Notes: generated by a model from the sequence alone, not told the origin. A stretch of 11,921 nt of DNA from Flavobacterium sp. (GCF_021151785.1 NZ_JAGKWP010000075.1:1-11921); one strand, 5' to 3'. Counted from the stretch's first letter, positions 1 to 6,271 are shown. Numbers and translations are program-made.

Positions 1-17
1 GAACAAATAACCTAACT

Positions 18-25
18 TAACTTTG
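18..25 (+). promoter_or_regulatory. Promoter -7 box for ilvE
   Basis: TAACTTTG matches the Bacteroidetes primary sigma -7 consensus TAnnTTTG and ends 17 bases before the ilvE start codon. Transcription would begin near base 32 and give a leader of about 11 bases. The -33 element would lie at or beyond the left edge of the window, so it cannot be checked. Confidence 0.55.
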
Positions 26-42
26 TTACCAATTATCAAACA

Positions 43-1107
43 ATGAATAATACTCTTACGGACATTAAAATTACGAAATGTCAAACGTCTAAAATCAATG
101 ACGTGGATTTTGAAAATTTAGTTTTTGGAAATATTTTTACAGATCACATGTTGGTTTGTGACTATAAAGAGGGCGCTTGGCAACAACCAGTTATTGAGCC
201 CTATGCTCCTTTTTTAATGGATCCATCTTCTAAAGTTTTCCACTACGGACAAGCTATTTTCGAAGGAATGAAAGCCTATAAAGATGCACATGACGAAATT
301 TGGTTGTTTAGACCAGATCAAAATTTTGAGCGTTTTAATAAAAGTGCTTCGCGCTTGGCCATGCCTGAAATTCCTGAAGACGTTTTTATTGGTGGATTAA
401 AACAATTGATTCGTTTAGAAAAAGAATGGGTAAAACATGGCAATGGTAGTGCATTGTATATCAGACCTTTCATGATAGCTACAGGACATGGAGTAATTGC
501 GTCACCTTCTACCGAATACCGCTTTATGATTATTTTATCTCCAGCTAAATCTTATTACTCAGGAGAAGTTAAGGTAGTTATCGCAGAACACTTTAGTAGA
601 GCTGCAAACGGTGGAATTGGAGCTGCTAAAGCTGCAGGAAATTACTCAGCACAGTTTTACCCTACTAAACTTGCAAATGAAGAAGGTTTCCAACAAATCA
701 TTTGGACAGACGATGCTACTCATACGAAGTTAGAAGAAGCTGGAACGATGAACGTATTCTTCCGAATTAATAATACCTTATTTACAGCACCAACTTCTGA
801 GCGTATTCTTGATGGAGTAACCAGAAAATCAGTTATTGATTTAGCTAAAAAAGAAGGAGTTAATGTAGAAGTACGTTCAGTTTTAGTTGAGGAATTAGTA
901 CAAGCTGCAAAAAACGGAAGTTTAAAAGAAATATTTGGAGCAGGAACCGCAGCTGTAATTAACCCTATCGCAGGATTCTCCTTTAGAGGTGAGTATTTTG
1001 AATTACCTAAAATAGAGCATTCCATTGCTCAAGATATCAAAACTAAATTAACAGGTATTCAAACAAAAGAACTTGAAGATACTTTTGGTTGGACCGTTAA
1101 AGTATAA
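43..1107 (+). CDS. ilvE: Branched-chain amino acid aminotransferase
   Basis: Fold-type IV PLP aminotransferase of 354 residues. The family interconverts leucine, isoleucine and valine with their 2-oxo acids, using glutamate/2-oxoglutarate, in the cytoplasm. Visible marks are YGQAIFEGMKAY (68-79) near the N-terminus, the IRPF segment (140-143), and the Schiff-base lysine K196 in GAAKAAGNY, which aligns with the GNYKxGGNY lysine of mitochondrial-type BCATs. EEAGTMNVFF (231-240), the TSERILDGVTR cofactor loop (251-261) and GAGTAAVI (299-306) follow. Length fits the longer BCAT type. The ATG at 43 fits a -7 box 17 bases upstream; there is no Shine-Dalgarno sequence. It is a single-gene unit: a hairpin terminator follows directly, and no other ilv/leu gene lies in the window. 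D-amino-acid or aminodeoxychorismate enzymes of the same fold are unlikely given the BCAT motifs. Confidence 0.95.
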   Translation: MNNTLTDIKITKCQTSKINDVDFENLVFGNIFTDHMLVCDYKEGAWQQPVIEPYAPFLMDPSSKVFHYGQAIFEGMKAYKDAHDEIWLFRPDQNFERFNKSASRLAMPEIPEDVFIGGLKQLIRLEKEWVKHGNGSALYIRPFMIATGHGVIASPSTEYRFMIILSPAKSYYSGEVKVVIAEHFSRAANGGIGAAKAAGNYSAQFYPTKLANEEGFQQIIWTDDATHTKLEEAGTMNVFFRINNTLFTAPTSERILDGVTRKSVIDLAKKEGVNVEVRSVLVEELVQAAKNGSLKEIFGAGTAAVINPIAGFSFRGEYFELPKIEHSIAQDIKTKLTGIQTKELEDTFGWTVKV

Positions 1108-1123
1108 ATTTAAAACAAACTAT

Positions 1124-1156
1124 AAAAGTTGCCTTATAGAAATTAAGGCAACTTTT
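1124..1156. terminator. Bidirectional hairpin terminator between ilvE and the MazG-like gene
   Basis: A perfect 13-bp inverted repeat (1124-1136 with 1144-1156) surrounds a 7-base loop. The core is GTTGCC/GGCAAC. T-rich sequence follows on both strands (TTTTTTATTTT on plus; the A4 arm gives U4 on minus). The minus-strand gene's stop codon begins at 1157, directly against the stem. It serves the two convergent genes, most clearly ilvE. Confidence 0.85.
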
Positions 1157-1540
1157 TTATTTTAAAATAGTTTCAAAATTAGGCTTAAAATAATTTGGTC
1201 CTTTCATCACCTTTCCATCTTCTCGATAAATTGGTTTTCCGTCTTCTCCTAATTTACTCATGTTGCTGCGTTGAATTTCTTCAAAGACTTCCTCTATTTT
1301 ATATTGTAAACCATGCTCTAAAATAGTTCCACACAAAATATATAGCATATCACCCAAGGCATCTGCTATTTCTACAATATCATTATTTTGAACGGCTTCT
1401 AGATATTCTTCATTTTCTTCTTTCATTAAATTAAATCGAAGTAGATTTTTTTGCTCACCTAGAGAAGCTTTAAGTTCTTCACTCACACCTAAACCAAAAG
1501 AGGTATGAAATTCCTTTACGGCAGTTAATTGTTTTTTCAT
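1157..1540 (-). CDS. MazG-like nucleoside triphosphate pyrophosphohydrolase
   Basis: All-alpha NTP pyrophosphohydrolase of 127 residues (MazG / PRA-PH-like superfamily). Such enzymes hydrolyse (d)NTPs to NMP and pyrophosphate with Mg2+, often as nucleotide-pool clean-up. The metal-binding signature is visible as EENEEY (41-46) followed by E57, D60 and D64 in EIADALGDMLY, which is the ExxE...ExxD arrangement. A further conserved-looking stretch is SNMSK (92-96), then a glycine/lysine-rich tail containing KVMKGPNYFKP (110-120). I read the tail as part of the family fold and not as a separate domain. The gene is a single unit, divergent from the small membrane protein gene and convergent with ilvE. 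I see no TAnnTTTG box upstream. The substrate cannot be told from sequence; HisE itself is less likely because no his gene is nearby. Confidence 0.8.
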   Translation of the reverse strand: MKKQLTAVKEFHTSFGLGVSEELKASLGEQKNLLRFNLMKEENEEYLEAVQNNDIVEIADALGDMLYILCGTILEHGLQYKIEEVFEEIQRSNMSKLGEDGKPIYREDGKVMKGPNYFKPNFETILK

Positions 1541-1590
1541 ATTTAAATACTTTTACTGCTTAAAAATAAAATATTAAAGAGGATATTGTT

Positions 1591-1598
1591 TAAATTTG
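1591..1598 (+). promoter_or_regulatory. Promoter -7 box for the small membrane protein gene
   Basis: TAAATTTG matches TAnnTTTG and ends 18 bases before the ATG at 1617, the same spacing as other -7 boxes here. It contains the TTG at 1596, which could otherwise be read as a start codon. No clear -33 TTG is seen at the expected distance. Confidence 0.5.
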
Positions 1599-1616
1599 TT
1601 GGAAAAAATTTTTAAC

Positions 1617-1805
1617 ATGTTTTCAAAAGGACAAACCCTATTTGCATTAGCATTTGCCATTACCTTCATTATTGCCTTATTTTTTATGTATCGAAAAGAT
1701 GCCAATGTACATAAAAAAACCTATAAAGGAGTAAAATGGGTTTTATTAGGATTTATATTGTTTATTTTATTTTTATTTTTGATTAAAACGGTAATCAAAG
1801 AATAA
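1617..1805 (+). CDS. Small two-helix inner-membrane protein, unknown function
   Basis: From the ATG at 1617 this is a 62-residue protein beginning MFSKGQ. It has two hydrophobic helices (about 7-24 and 41-57) joined by a basic loop YRKDANVHKKTYKGVK (25-40), and ends in KE. The positive loop suggests that both termini face the periplasm and the loop faces the cytoplasm, by the positive-inside rule. A longer TTG start at 1596 would add seven residues, but that TTG sits inside the -7 promoter box, so the ATG is preferred. I recall similar MFSKGQ-starting proteins in Flavobacterium, but no function. The next gene starts 33 bases downstream on the same strand, so readthrough into it is possible. 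Composition matches neighbouring genes. Confidence 0.7.
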   Translation: MFSKGQTLFALAFAITFIIALFFMYRKDANVHKKTYKGVKWVLLGFILFILFLFLIKTVIKE

Positions 1806-1810
1806 TTTTC

Positions 1811-1818
1811 TATATTTG
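1811..1818 (+). promoter_or_regulatory. Possible promoter -7 box for the SRPBCC gene
   Basis: TATATTTG matches TAnnTTTG and ends 20 bases before the ATG at 1839. The nearest upstream TTTG (1778-1781) is about 29 bases away, longer than the usual spacing of about 17-21, so the -33 element is not convincing. Confidence 0.4.
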
Positions 1819-1838
1819 GTGGAATCATCTCCTAGTTC

Positions 1839-2921
1839 ATGAAATTAGTCAAATATTTTACGTTATTATTTTTACTTTTCCTACTGGCTTTTGTAGTTTT
1901 TGTAGCCACCCAACCAGCGACCTATCAAATTACCAAATCAAAGGAAATACAAGTTCCAGTTAATCAAGTTTTTGATTATGTAAACGACTATTCTAATTGG
2001 AGTGAATGGCAGCAATTTGAAACTACTGAGAACATAAATTATGCCATTTCATCTCATTCAATTGGAGCCAAAGCTTATGTAAAATGGGAAGATTCTAATA
2101 TTATTGCTACAAGATATGCTGAAAAAGATTCTATTGCACAGGATTACATTGAAAAAGATAATAAGCAAACCTTGCATTGGAAATTTGAAAAAAACAAAAA
2201 CGGAACAATAGCTAAAGTAACAATCAAAGGTGAATTGAGTTTCAAGGAGAAAATTTATTCTGTTTTAAACGGAGGTATTTCTAGCTATGTTGGACCACAA
2301 ATTCAAGAAGGACTCGATAAAATCAATGATTACTTAGTAAATGAATTAGGTACTTTTAAAATTGATGTAAAGGGACTAGTAAATAAACCAGCAACAAATT
2401 TTATTGAACAAAAAGATTCATGTAATAGCAAAGATTTTTCAAAAAAATCAAAAGTCTTGTTAACCTCAATAAAACAATTTATCAAATCAAATCAAATTCA
2501 AACTTTAGGTGTTCCTTTTGTTATTTTTTATAGCAATCCTAATACTTCATTTATCAAATTTTCAATGTGTATACCTGTTAAAGATGAAATTTTAACGACA
2601 CCAGAAAGCCAAATTCAAGGAAATCATCATGAAGAGTTTTTAGCTGTAAAAACTATTTTAAAAGGAGATTATTCACATGCAAAAAAAGCATGGGGTAAAG
2701 CACGTCAATTTATTTATAAAAATAGATTTACAGAAGATATAAAAGGAATTTACATTGGCATATATAAGAAAGCATTGCCAGAGGTGAAAGAGCCATCTAA
2801 ATGGGAAACAGAAATCTATATTCCTATCGTTAAAAGAAAACACAAAAAGCGAATTGTAAAAGATTCTATCATAAACTCAAAAGAAGAATCCCCCGTAGAG
2901 GAGAATAATAACTCGAATTAA
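1839..2921 (+). CDS. Membrane-anchored SRPBCC domain + GyrI-like domain protein
   Basis: 360 residues in three parts. A hydrophobic helix (about 5-24) is an uncleaved anchor or signal, with no lipobox. An SRPBCC/polyketide-cyclase-like domain (about 28-168) has the typical start: a KSKEIQVP strand, then VFDYVNDYSNWSEW. A GyrI-like small-molecule-binding domain (about 205-331) ends in the family-typical WETEIYIPI (322-330) with an acidic residue in the pocket strand. A charged tail of about 30 residues follows, first basic (KRKHKKR, 332-338), then acidic. Both folds form pockets for hydrophobic or small ligands, so a ligand-binding or sensing role at the membrane is inferred. There is no DNA-binding domain of the kind GyrI-like domains often accompany in AraC/MerR regulators. 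It may be co-transcribed with the small membrane protein gene upstream. Its stop codon lies two bases from the stop of the convergent gene. Confidence 0.8.
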   Translation: MKLVKYFTLLFLLFLLAFVVFVATQPATYQITKSKEIQVPVNQVFDYVNDYSNWSEWQQFETTENINYAISSHSIGAKAYVKWEDSNIIATRYAEKDSIAQDYIEKDNKQTLHWKFEKNKNGTIAKVTIKGELSFKEKIYSVLNGGISSYVGPQIQEGLDKINDYLVNELGTFKIDVKGLVNKPATNFIEQKDSCNSKDFSKKSKVLLTSIKQFIKSNQIQTLGVPFVIFYSNPNTSFIKFSMCIPVKDEILTTPESQIQGNHHEEFLAVKTILKGDYSHAKKAWGKARQFIYKNRFTEDIKGIYIGIYKKALPEVKEPSKWETEIYIPIVKRKHKKRIVKDSIINSKEESPVEENNNSN

Positions 2922-2923
2922 TT

Positions 2924-3436
2924 TTATTTCTTAACAAGTACTACATCTACCATTTGATTAGAGGTTTTGGGTCCAAAAGTTCGAGCTTGCTTTTCTGCTT
3001 CAGACGAACATAAAATATAAAGGTTTAAACTACTTAAGGGAATGATTTGAGTTATATATTTCCCTTTTGGATCATCTATTTTAACTTGGTAGTCTTCAAT
3101 AGCAATGGTATTACGTACCACTAAAAAATATTGATCTGTAGCATATGGAAAATACCATCTGATTTGATTTTCAGCTACTTTAACTTGATAATTCTGGGTG
3201 AAGGTTAAAGGTAAATCCTTGTTAACCAAGCTTATGGCGTTGTTAGTATTAACTACTTCATTACCTTCTAAATCAACCAAAGTTACACGTAAGTCTTTAG
3301 CATTAGTAACGACCTTCTCTTCATGAGCATGCACTACAATATAAGAAGTAAAATCATATCCACAATGAGGCACACCCGTAATTTGACTAAACGCTAAACT
3401 ACTCCATAAGATTAAAATAGTAATAATTTTTTTCAT
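2924..3436 (-). CDS. Secreted protein of unknown function
   Basis: 170 residues from the ATG at 3436. It begins with a Sec signal peptide: MKK, a hydrophobic core ITILILWSSLAF, and likely cleavage around residues 17-18 (AFS-Q). The mature part is about 150 residues, predicted mostly beta (alternating segments such as LRVTLVDLEGNEV and YQVKIDDPKGKY). It has two cysteines, C25 and C143, which could form a disulfide. There is no lipobox and no sorting domain, so periplasmic location is the simplest inference. A longer GTG start at 3451 lies inside a terminator-like hairpin and would put MSLFY ahead of the signal peptide, so it is rejected. I do not recognise the family. The upstream neighbour on the same strand is the cytochrome lipoprotein gene, 50 bases away. 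Confidence 0.7.
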   Translation of the reverse strand: MKKIITILILWSSLAFSQITGVPHCGYDFTSYIVVHAHEEKVVTNAKDLRVTLVDLEGNEVVNTNNAISLVNKDLPLTFTQNYQVKVAENQIRWYFPYATDQYFLVVRNTIAIEDYQVKIDDPKGKYITQIIPLSSLNLYILCSSEAEKQARTFGPKTSNQMVDVVLVKK

Positions 3437-3438
3437 AT

Positions 3439-3463
3439 AAAAAAGGCTCACAAAGAGCGAGCC
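3439..3463 (-). terminator. Terminator-like hairpin in the leader of the secreted-protein gene
   Basis: Read on the minus strand, GGCTC (3463-3459), a 9-base loop and GAGCC (3449-3445) are followed at once by six Ts (3444-3439). Two bases later comes the ATG at 3436. It would terminate transcripts from the cytochrome lipoprotein gene, or attenuate transcription into the secreted-protein gene. The stem is only 5 bp but GC-rich in a very AT-rich setting. Confidence 0.55.
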
Positions 3464-3486
3464 AAATTACGTTATATTTTCAAAAT

Positions 3487-3792
3487 TTACATAGAAACAT
3501 AAGAATAAATCTTCTCCCCTTGTTCAGAAGTTAATCTAGCTTTTCTTGTCATACGTTCAACTATAGGTCTCCAATTCTCTTTTGAAAATGCACTACGGTC
3601 ATATAATTTGTGACATTTTCCACAATTTGTTTCAAACAAATTTTTACCTTCTAGTTGGTCAGGACTCATTGTTAATTGAGCCTTTACTTCAGATGTGACT
3701 ACCTGATCTGAAGAAGAACTTTGTTTTGAAGCACAAGCAAAAAGAAACATAGCTGTAATAACTAGTGCGACACCAACTTGTATTTTTTTCAT
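3487..3792 (-). CDS. Monohaem cytochrome c-type lipoprotein
   Basis: 101 residues with a lipoprotein signal peptide and lipobox LFAC (C20 acylated), then a serine-rich linker (25-28). A compact c-type cytochrome domain follows (about 45-101). The haem-binding CxxCH is C57-G-K-C60-H61, with H61 the proximal ligand. The likely distal ligand is M81 in VERMTRKARL, consistent with the W..I..RM..KA.L pattern of small class I cytochromes. The residues after the lipid cysteine (ASKQ) do not resemble an acidic surface-export signal, so a periplasm-facing membrane anchor is inferred. The role is electron transfer; the partner is unknown, as no oxidase or dehydrogenase gene is in the window. Haem attachment would need the host cytochrome c maturation system. 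A -7 box lies 23 bases upstream, so the gene has its own promoter. Confidence 0.85.
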   Translation of the reverse strand: MKKIQVGVALVITAMFLFACASKQSSSSDQVVTSEVKAQLTMSPDQLEGKNLFETNCGKCHKLYDRSAFSKENWRPIVERMTRKARLTSEQGEKIYSYVSM

Positions 3793-3815
3793 AATTTAGT
3801 TAATTTTGGTTAGTT

Positions 3816-3823
3816 CAAATGTA
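3816..3823 (-). promoter_or_regulatory. Promoter -7 box for the cytochrome lipoprotein gene
   Basis: On the minus strand TACATTTG matches TAnnTTTG and ends 23 bases before the ATG at 3792. It lies directly after the T-tract of the upstream gene's terminator, so transcription stops and restarts within about 40 bases. No clear -33 element is visible; its position would fall in the terminator stem. Confidence 0.45.
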
Positions 3824-3825
3824 AT

Positions 3826-3855
3826 AAAAAAATCCCAAGAAAATTTCTTGGGATT
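3826..3855 (-). terminator. Intrinsic terminator of the cyclophilin-FKBP gene
   Basis: Bases 3831-3855 form a near-perfect 25-base palindrome: 12 complementary pairs around one central base, with core ATCCCAAGAAA/TTTCTTGGGAT. In practice the central A/T bases form the loop. On the minus strand it is followed by seven Ts (3832-3826). It lies 21 bases past the stop codon. Confidence 0.85.
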
Positions 3856-3876
3856 CGAATATTATATCTAAATAAA

Positions 3877-4809
3877 TTATTTCACATCCATTAATTCTAC
3901 ATCAAAAACTAAAGTAGCATTCGGTGGAATTACACCACCAGCACCTCTTGAACCATATCCTAAATAAGCTGGAATAACAAAACGAGCTTTATCACCAACT
4001 TGTAATAAAGCGATACCTTCGTCCCAACCCTCAATAACTTGTCCTACACCTAAAGTAAATTCAATAGGCTGCTTTCTTTTGTAAGAAGAATCAAAAACCA
4101 TTCCGTTATCTAAAGCACCTTGATAGTGAACAGAAACTTTTTTGCCTTTTTCAGCTTGTTTACCACTCCCCTTTTGAATAATTTGGTAACGTAAACCACT
4201 TTCTGTTTTTTGGAAACCAGCTGCTAATTTTTCCAAAGCTTCTTCAGCTAATCTTTTTTCCTCTGCTAAACGCTGTTCTCTAGAACCTTCAAACGTTCTA
4301 AACGCTTCAATAGCATTCCATTTTTCAGCCTCTGCTCCTACTCTTATAATTTCAATACTTTCTATAGCATCGTCTTGTGCCACAACATCTACAACATCTT
4401 GACCTTCAACCACATGACCAAAAACAGTATGTTTTCCATCTAACCAAGGTGTCTCAACATGAGTAATAAAAAATTGTGAGCCATTAGTTCCTGGACCCGC
4501 ATTAGCCATAGATAACACGCCTGGTTTATCGTGTTTTAACTCAGGGTGAAACTCGTCATCAAATTGATAACCAGGTCCGCCAACACCTGTTCCTTGTGGG
4601 CATCCACCTTGAATCATAAAATCAGGAATAACTCTATGGAATTTTAAACCATCATAATATGGCTTACCCATAGCTCTTGCTTCATTATCTAATTGACCCT
4701 CTGCTAAACCTACAAAGTTCCCCACAGTACCGGGTGTTTTATCGTGCGTTAATTTGACTAAAATACTTCCTTTTGGTGTATTAAATTTAGCGTAAATTCC
4801 GTCTTGCAT
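3877..4809 (-). CDS. Dual-family peptidyl-prolyl isomerase (cyclophilin + FKBP)
   Basis: 310-residue fusion of two unrelated prolyl-isomerase folds. The cyclophilin domain (about 4-157) has the active-site segment FHRVIPDFMIQGG (57-69, catalytic R59), the GTNGSQFFI strand (107-115) and WLDGKHTVFG (122-131). A charged, alanine-rich helical linker (about 160-200) follows. The FKBP domain (about 205-310) has SVHYQG (226-231), VFD (238-240), VIEGW (258-262), the Y282/Y285 region and IPPNATLVFDVEL (294-306). All expected active-site positions look intact, so both halves should be active. There is no signal peptide, so a cytoplasmic folding catalyst or chaperone is likely. Cyclophilin-first dual immunophilins (CFBP) have been described from Flavobacterium, so this supports the taxonomic placement. 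It is a single-gene unit with a -7 box and a strong terminator. Confidence 0.95.
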   Translation of the reverse strand: MQDGIYAKFNTPKGSILVKLTHDKTPGTVGNFVGLAEGQLDNEARAMGKPYYDGLKFHRVIPDFMIQGGCPQGTGVGGPGYQFDDEFHPELKHDKPGVLSMANAGPGTNGSQFFITHVETPWLDGKHTVFGHVVEGQDVVDVVAQDDAIESIEIIRVGAEAEKWNAIEAFRTFEGSREQRLAEEKRLAEEALEKLAAGFQKTESGLRYQIIQKGSGKQAEKGKKVSVHYQGALDNGMVFDSSYKRKQPIEFTLGVGQVIEGWDEGIALLQVGDKARFVIPAYLGYGSRGAGGVIPPNATLVFDVELMDVK

Positions 4810-4832
4810 AATATGTTTAATTTAAAGATGGA

Positions 4833-4840
4833 CAAATTTA
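4833..4840 (-). promoter_or_regulatory. Promoter -7 box for the cyclophilin-FKBP gene
   Basis: On the minus strand TAAATTTG matches TAnnTTTG and ends 23 bases before the ATG at 4809. No clear TTG is seen at the -33 position in the A-rich stretch upstream. Confidence 0.45.
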
Positions 4841-4942
4841 CTATTATTTTCCCTATTTTTGATTTAAGGAGCAGAAAAAATACTTGGCAATCAATTACAG
4901 TCTTGTAGTACGAAATAAACGGCAGTTTGTTCTCATCAGGGC

Positions 4943-4992
4943 TTTACTGAAGTGTATTTTAACTCATTTAGGACTTCATCTTAATCAGTAAA
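4943..4992 (+). other. Weak inverted repeat in the leader of the methyltransferase gene
   Basis: TTTACTG (4943-4949) is complementary to CAGTAAA (4986-4992), which ends one base before the ATG at 4994. A second pair, TGAAGT (4948-4953) and ACTTCA (4973-4978), overlaps it. If formed in RNA, the structure would sit against the start codon. It is AT-rich and may be chance. The rest of the divergent region 4810-4993 shows no TAnnTTTG box on the plus strand, no small gene and no recognisable RNA. Confidence 0.25.
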
Positions 4993-4993
4993 A

Positions 4994-5785
4994 ATGAAAA
5001 ATTACAATACAATCAATAGAGAAACATGGAACAGCAAAGTTGAAATCCATGTTAATTCTGAATTCTATAATAACGAAGCATTTCTAGCAGGACACAATAC
5101 AATTCCATATACTGATTTAAATGCGTTAGGTGATGTTAAAGGAAAACGGGTTTTACATTTACAATGTCATTTTGGTCAAGATACACTTTCGTTAGCTCGA
5201 ATGGGCGCTCAAGTTACAGGTATAGATTTTTCTGAAAAGGCTATAGAAGCAGCCCAAAATTTGGCTCATCAACTTGAATTAGAAGCCAAATTTATTTGTT
5301 GTGAGGTATATGACACATTAAAACATATTAAAGAACCTTATGATATTGTTTATACCAGTTATGGTGTAATAGGATGGCTACCCGATTTAGACCAATGGGC
5401 CAAAGTAATCGTTAATGCATTGCGACCAAGAGGAAAATTGGTGTTTTTTGAATTCCATCCTGTAGTTTGGATGTTTGATAATGATTTTACCCACATACAA
5501 TATAATTACTTTAAAGACGAACCTATTGTAGAGGTAGAAAAAGGAACCTATGCAGATAAAACAAGTAACTTAACTAATAGTACAATTACTTGGAACCATA
5601 GCTTAAGTGAAGTTATTCAGGCATTATTGAAAAATGATTTGGAACTGATCGAATTTCAAGAATATGATTTTTCTCATTATGCCTGTTTTAATAATAATAT
5701 AGAATTTGAACCTAATAAATACCGAATTGCATCATTAAACAATAAAATTCCAATGATGTACGGATTAATCTGTAAAAAAAGATAA
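4994..5785 (+). CDS. Class I SAM-dependent methyltransferase
   Basis: 263 residues with a Rossmann-type methyltransferase core (about 48-156). Motif I is VLHLQCHFGQDTLSLA (53-68). The usual glycine-rich loop (GxGxG) is replaced by QCHFGQ, a variant I know from a subgroup of UbiE/Methyltransf_11/25-type proteins. The acidic ribose-binding residue is D78 in VTGIDFS. Later core strands are EPYDIVYTSYGVIGWLPDL (114-132) and the post-core GKLVFFEFHPV (147-157). The C-terminal third (about 160-263) is probably the substrate-binding part. Substrate unknown; small-molecule methylation is more likely than DNA or RNA because no target-recognition or RNA-binding domain is seen. The stop codon is one base from the next start, so the two genes form a tight pair. 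Confidence 0.8.
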   Translation: MKNYNTINRETWNSKVEIHVNSEFYNNEAFLAGHNTIPYTDLNALGDVKGKRVLHLQCHFGQDTLSLARMGAQVTGIDFSEKAIEAAQNLAHQLELEAKFICCEVYDTLKHIKEPYDIVYTSYGVIGWLPDLDQWAKVIVNALRPRGKLVFFEFHPVVWMFDNDFTHIQYNYFKDEPIVEVEKGTYADKTSNLTNSTITWNHSLSEVIQALLKNDLELIEFQEYDFSHYACFNNNIEFEPNKYRIASLNNKIPMMYGLICKKR

Positions 5786-5786
5786 A

Positions 5787-6233
5787 ATGAAATCTATTTT
5801 CAACGCTACGGATAATCAAGAAATGATTACCCGAATTAATAAGTTAACACCAAATACACCTGCACTTTGGGGGAAAATGAGTGTCGATCAAATGCTTCAA
5901 CATTGCAACGATGCTGTTTTAGTTGCTTTTAACGAAAAAGAACTTCATGTGCCTCTTTTATTTCGAATATTAGGAAAACTGATGAAAAAATGGGTACTTA
6001 AACAACCTGAATTTGATAAAAACAGCCCTACAGCAAAAGAATTTAAATACGATATCAATTTTGATTTTATAAAAGTACAACAAGAACTAATAAACAATGT
6101 AAGTCGTTTTGCAGCAGGAGAACATGCGGTTAAATGTAGCACACATCCGTTTTGGGGTAAAATGTCATCAGCTGATTGGAATAATTTACAATGGAAACAT
6201 TTAGACCATCATCTCAGACAATTTGGTGTTTAA
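5787..6233 (+). CDS. DUF1569 / DinB-like helical bundle protein
   Basis: 148 residues resembling the DUF1569 family, which belongs to the DinB-like four-helix-bundle, metal-binding superfamily. Characteristic segments are ALWGKMSVDQMLQHC (26-40) with H39, and near the C-terminus the histidine-rich LQWKHLDHHLRQFG (134-147) with H138, H141 and H142. H39 with two of these could form a metal site of the DinB type. No biochemical role is known to me; some DinB superfamily members are thiol-dependent transferases, so a transferase role is possible but unproven. The protein lacks a signal peptide and is probably cytoplasmic. It is co-transcribed with the methyltransferase gene (one-base gap). No terminator is visible before the trmD promoter. 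Confidence 0.75.
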   Translation: MKSIFNATDNQEMITRINKLTPNTPALWGKMSVDQMLQHCNDAVLVAFNEKELHVPLLFRILGKLMKKWVLKQPEFDKNSPTAKEFKYDINFDFIKVQQELINNVSRFAAGEHAVKCSTHPFWGKMSSADWNNLQWKHLDHHLRQFGV

Positions 6234-6271
6234 TTAAATTACGAGTTCTTAGTTATACATAGAATGTTGTG

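Noticed and set aside
720..1025. Open frame of 101 codons antisense to ilvE
   Set aside because: It lies wholly inside the well-supported ilvE gene, has no recognisable domain and no upstream promoter box; it is a coding shadow.
3437..3451. GTG start extending the secreted protein by MSLFY
   Set aside because: The GTG lies in the hairpin stem and loop and would put residues ahead of a standard MKK signal peptide.
5945..6142. Open frame of 65 codons antisense to the DUF1569 gene
   Set aside because: Contained within a conserved gene, low-complexity hydrophobic/serine composition, no initiation signals.
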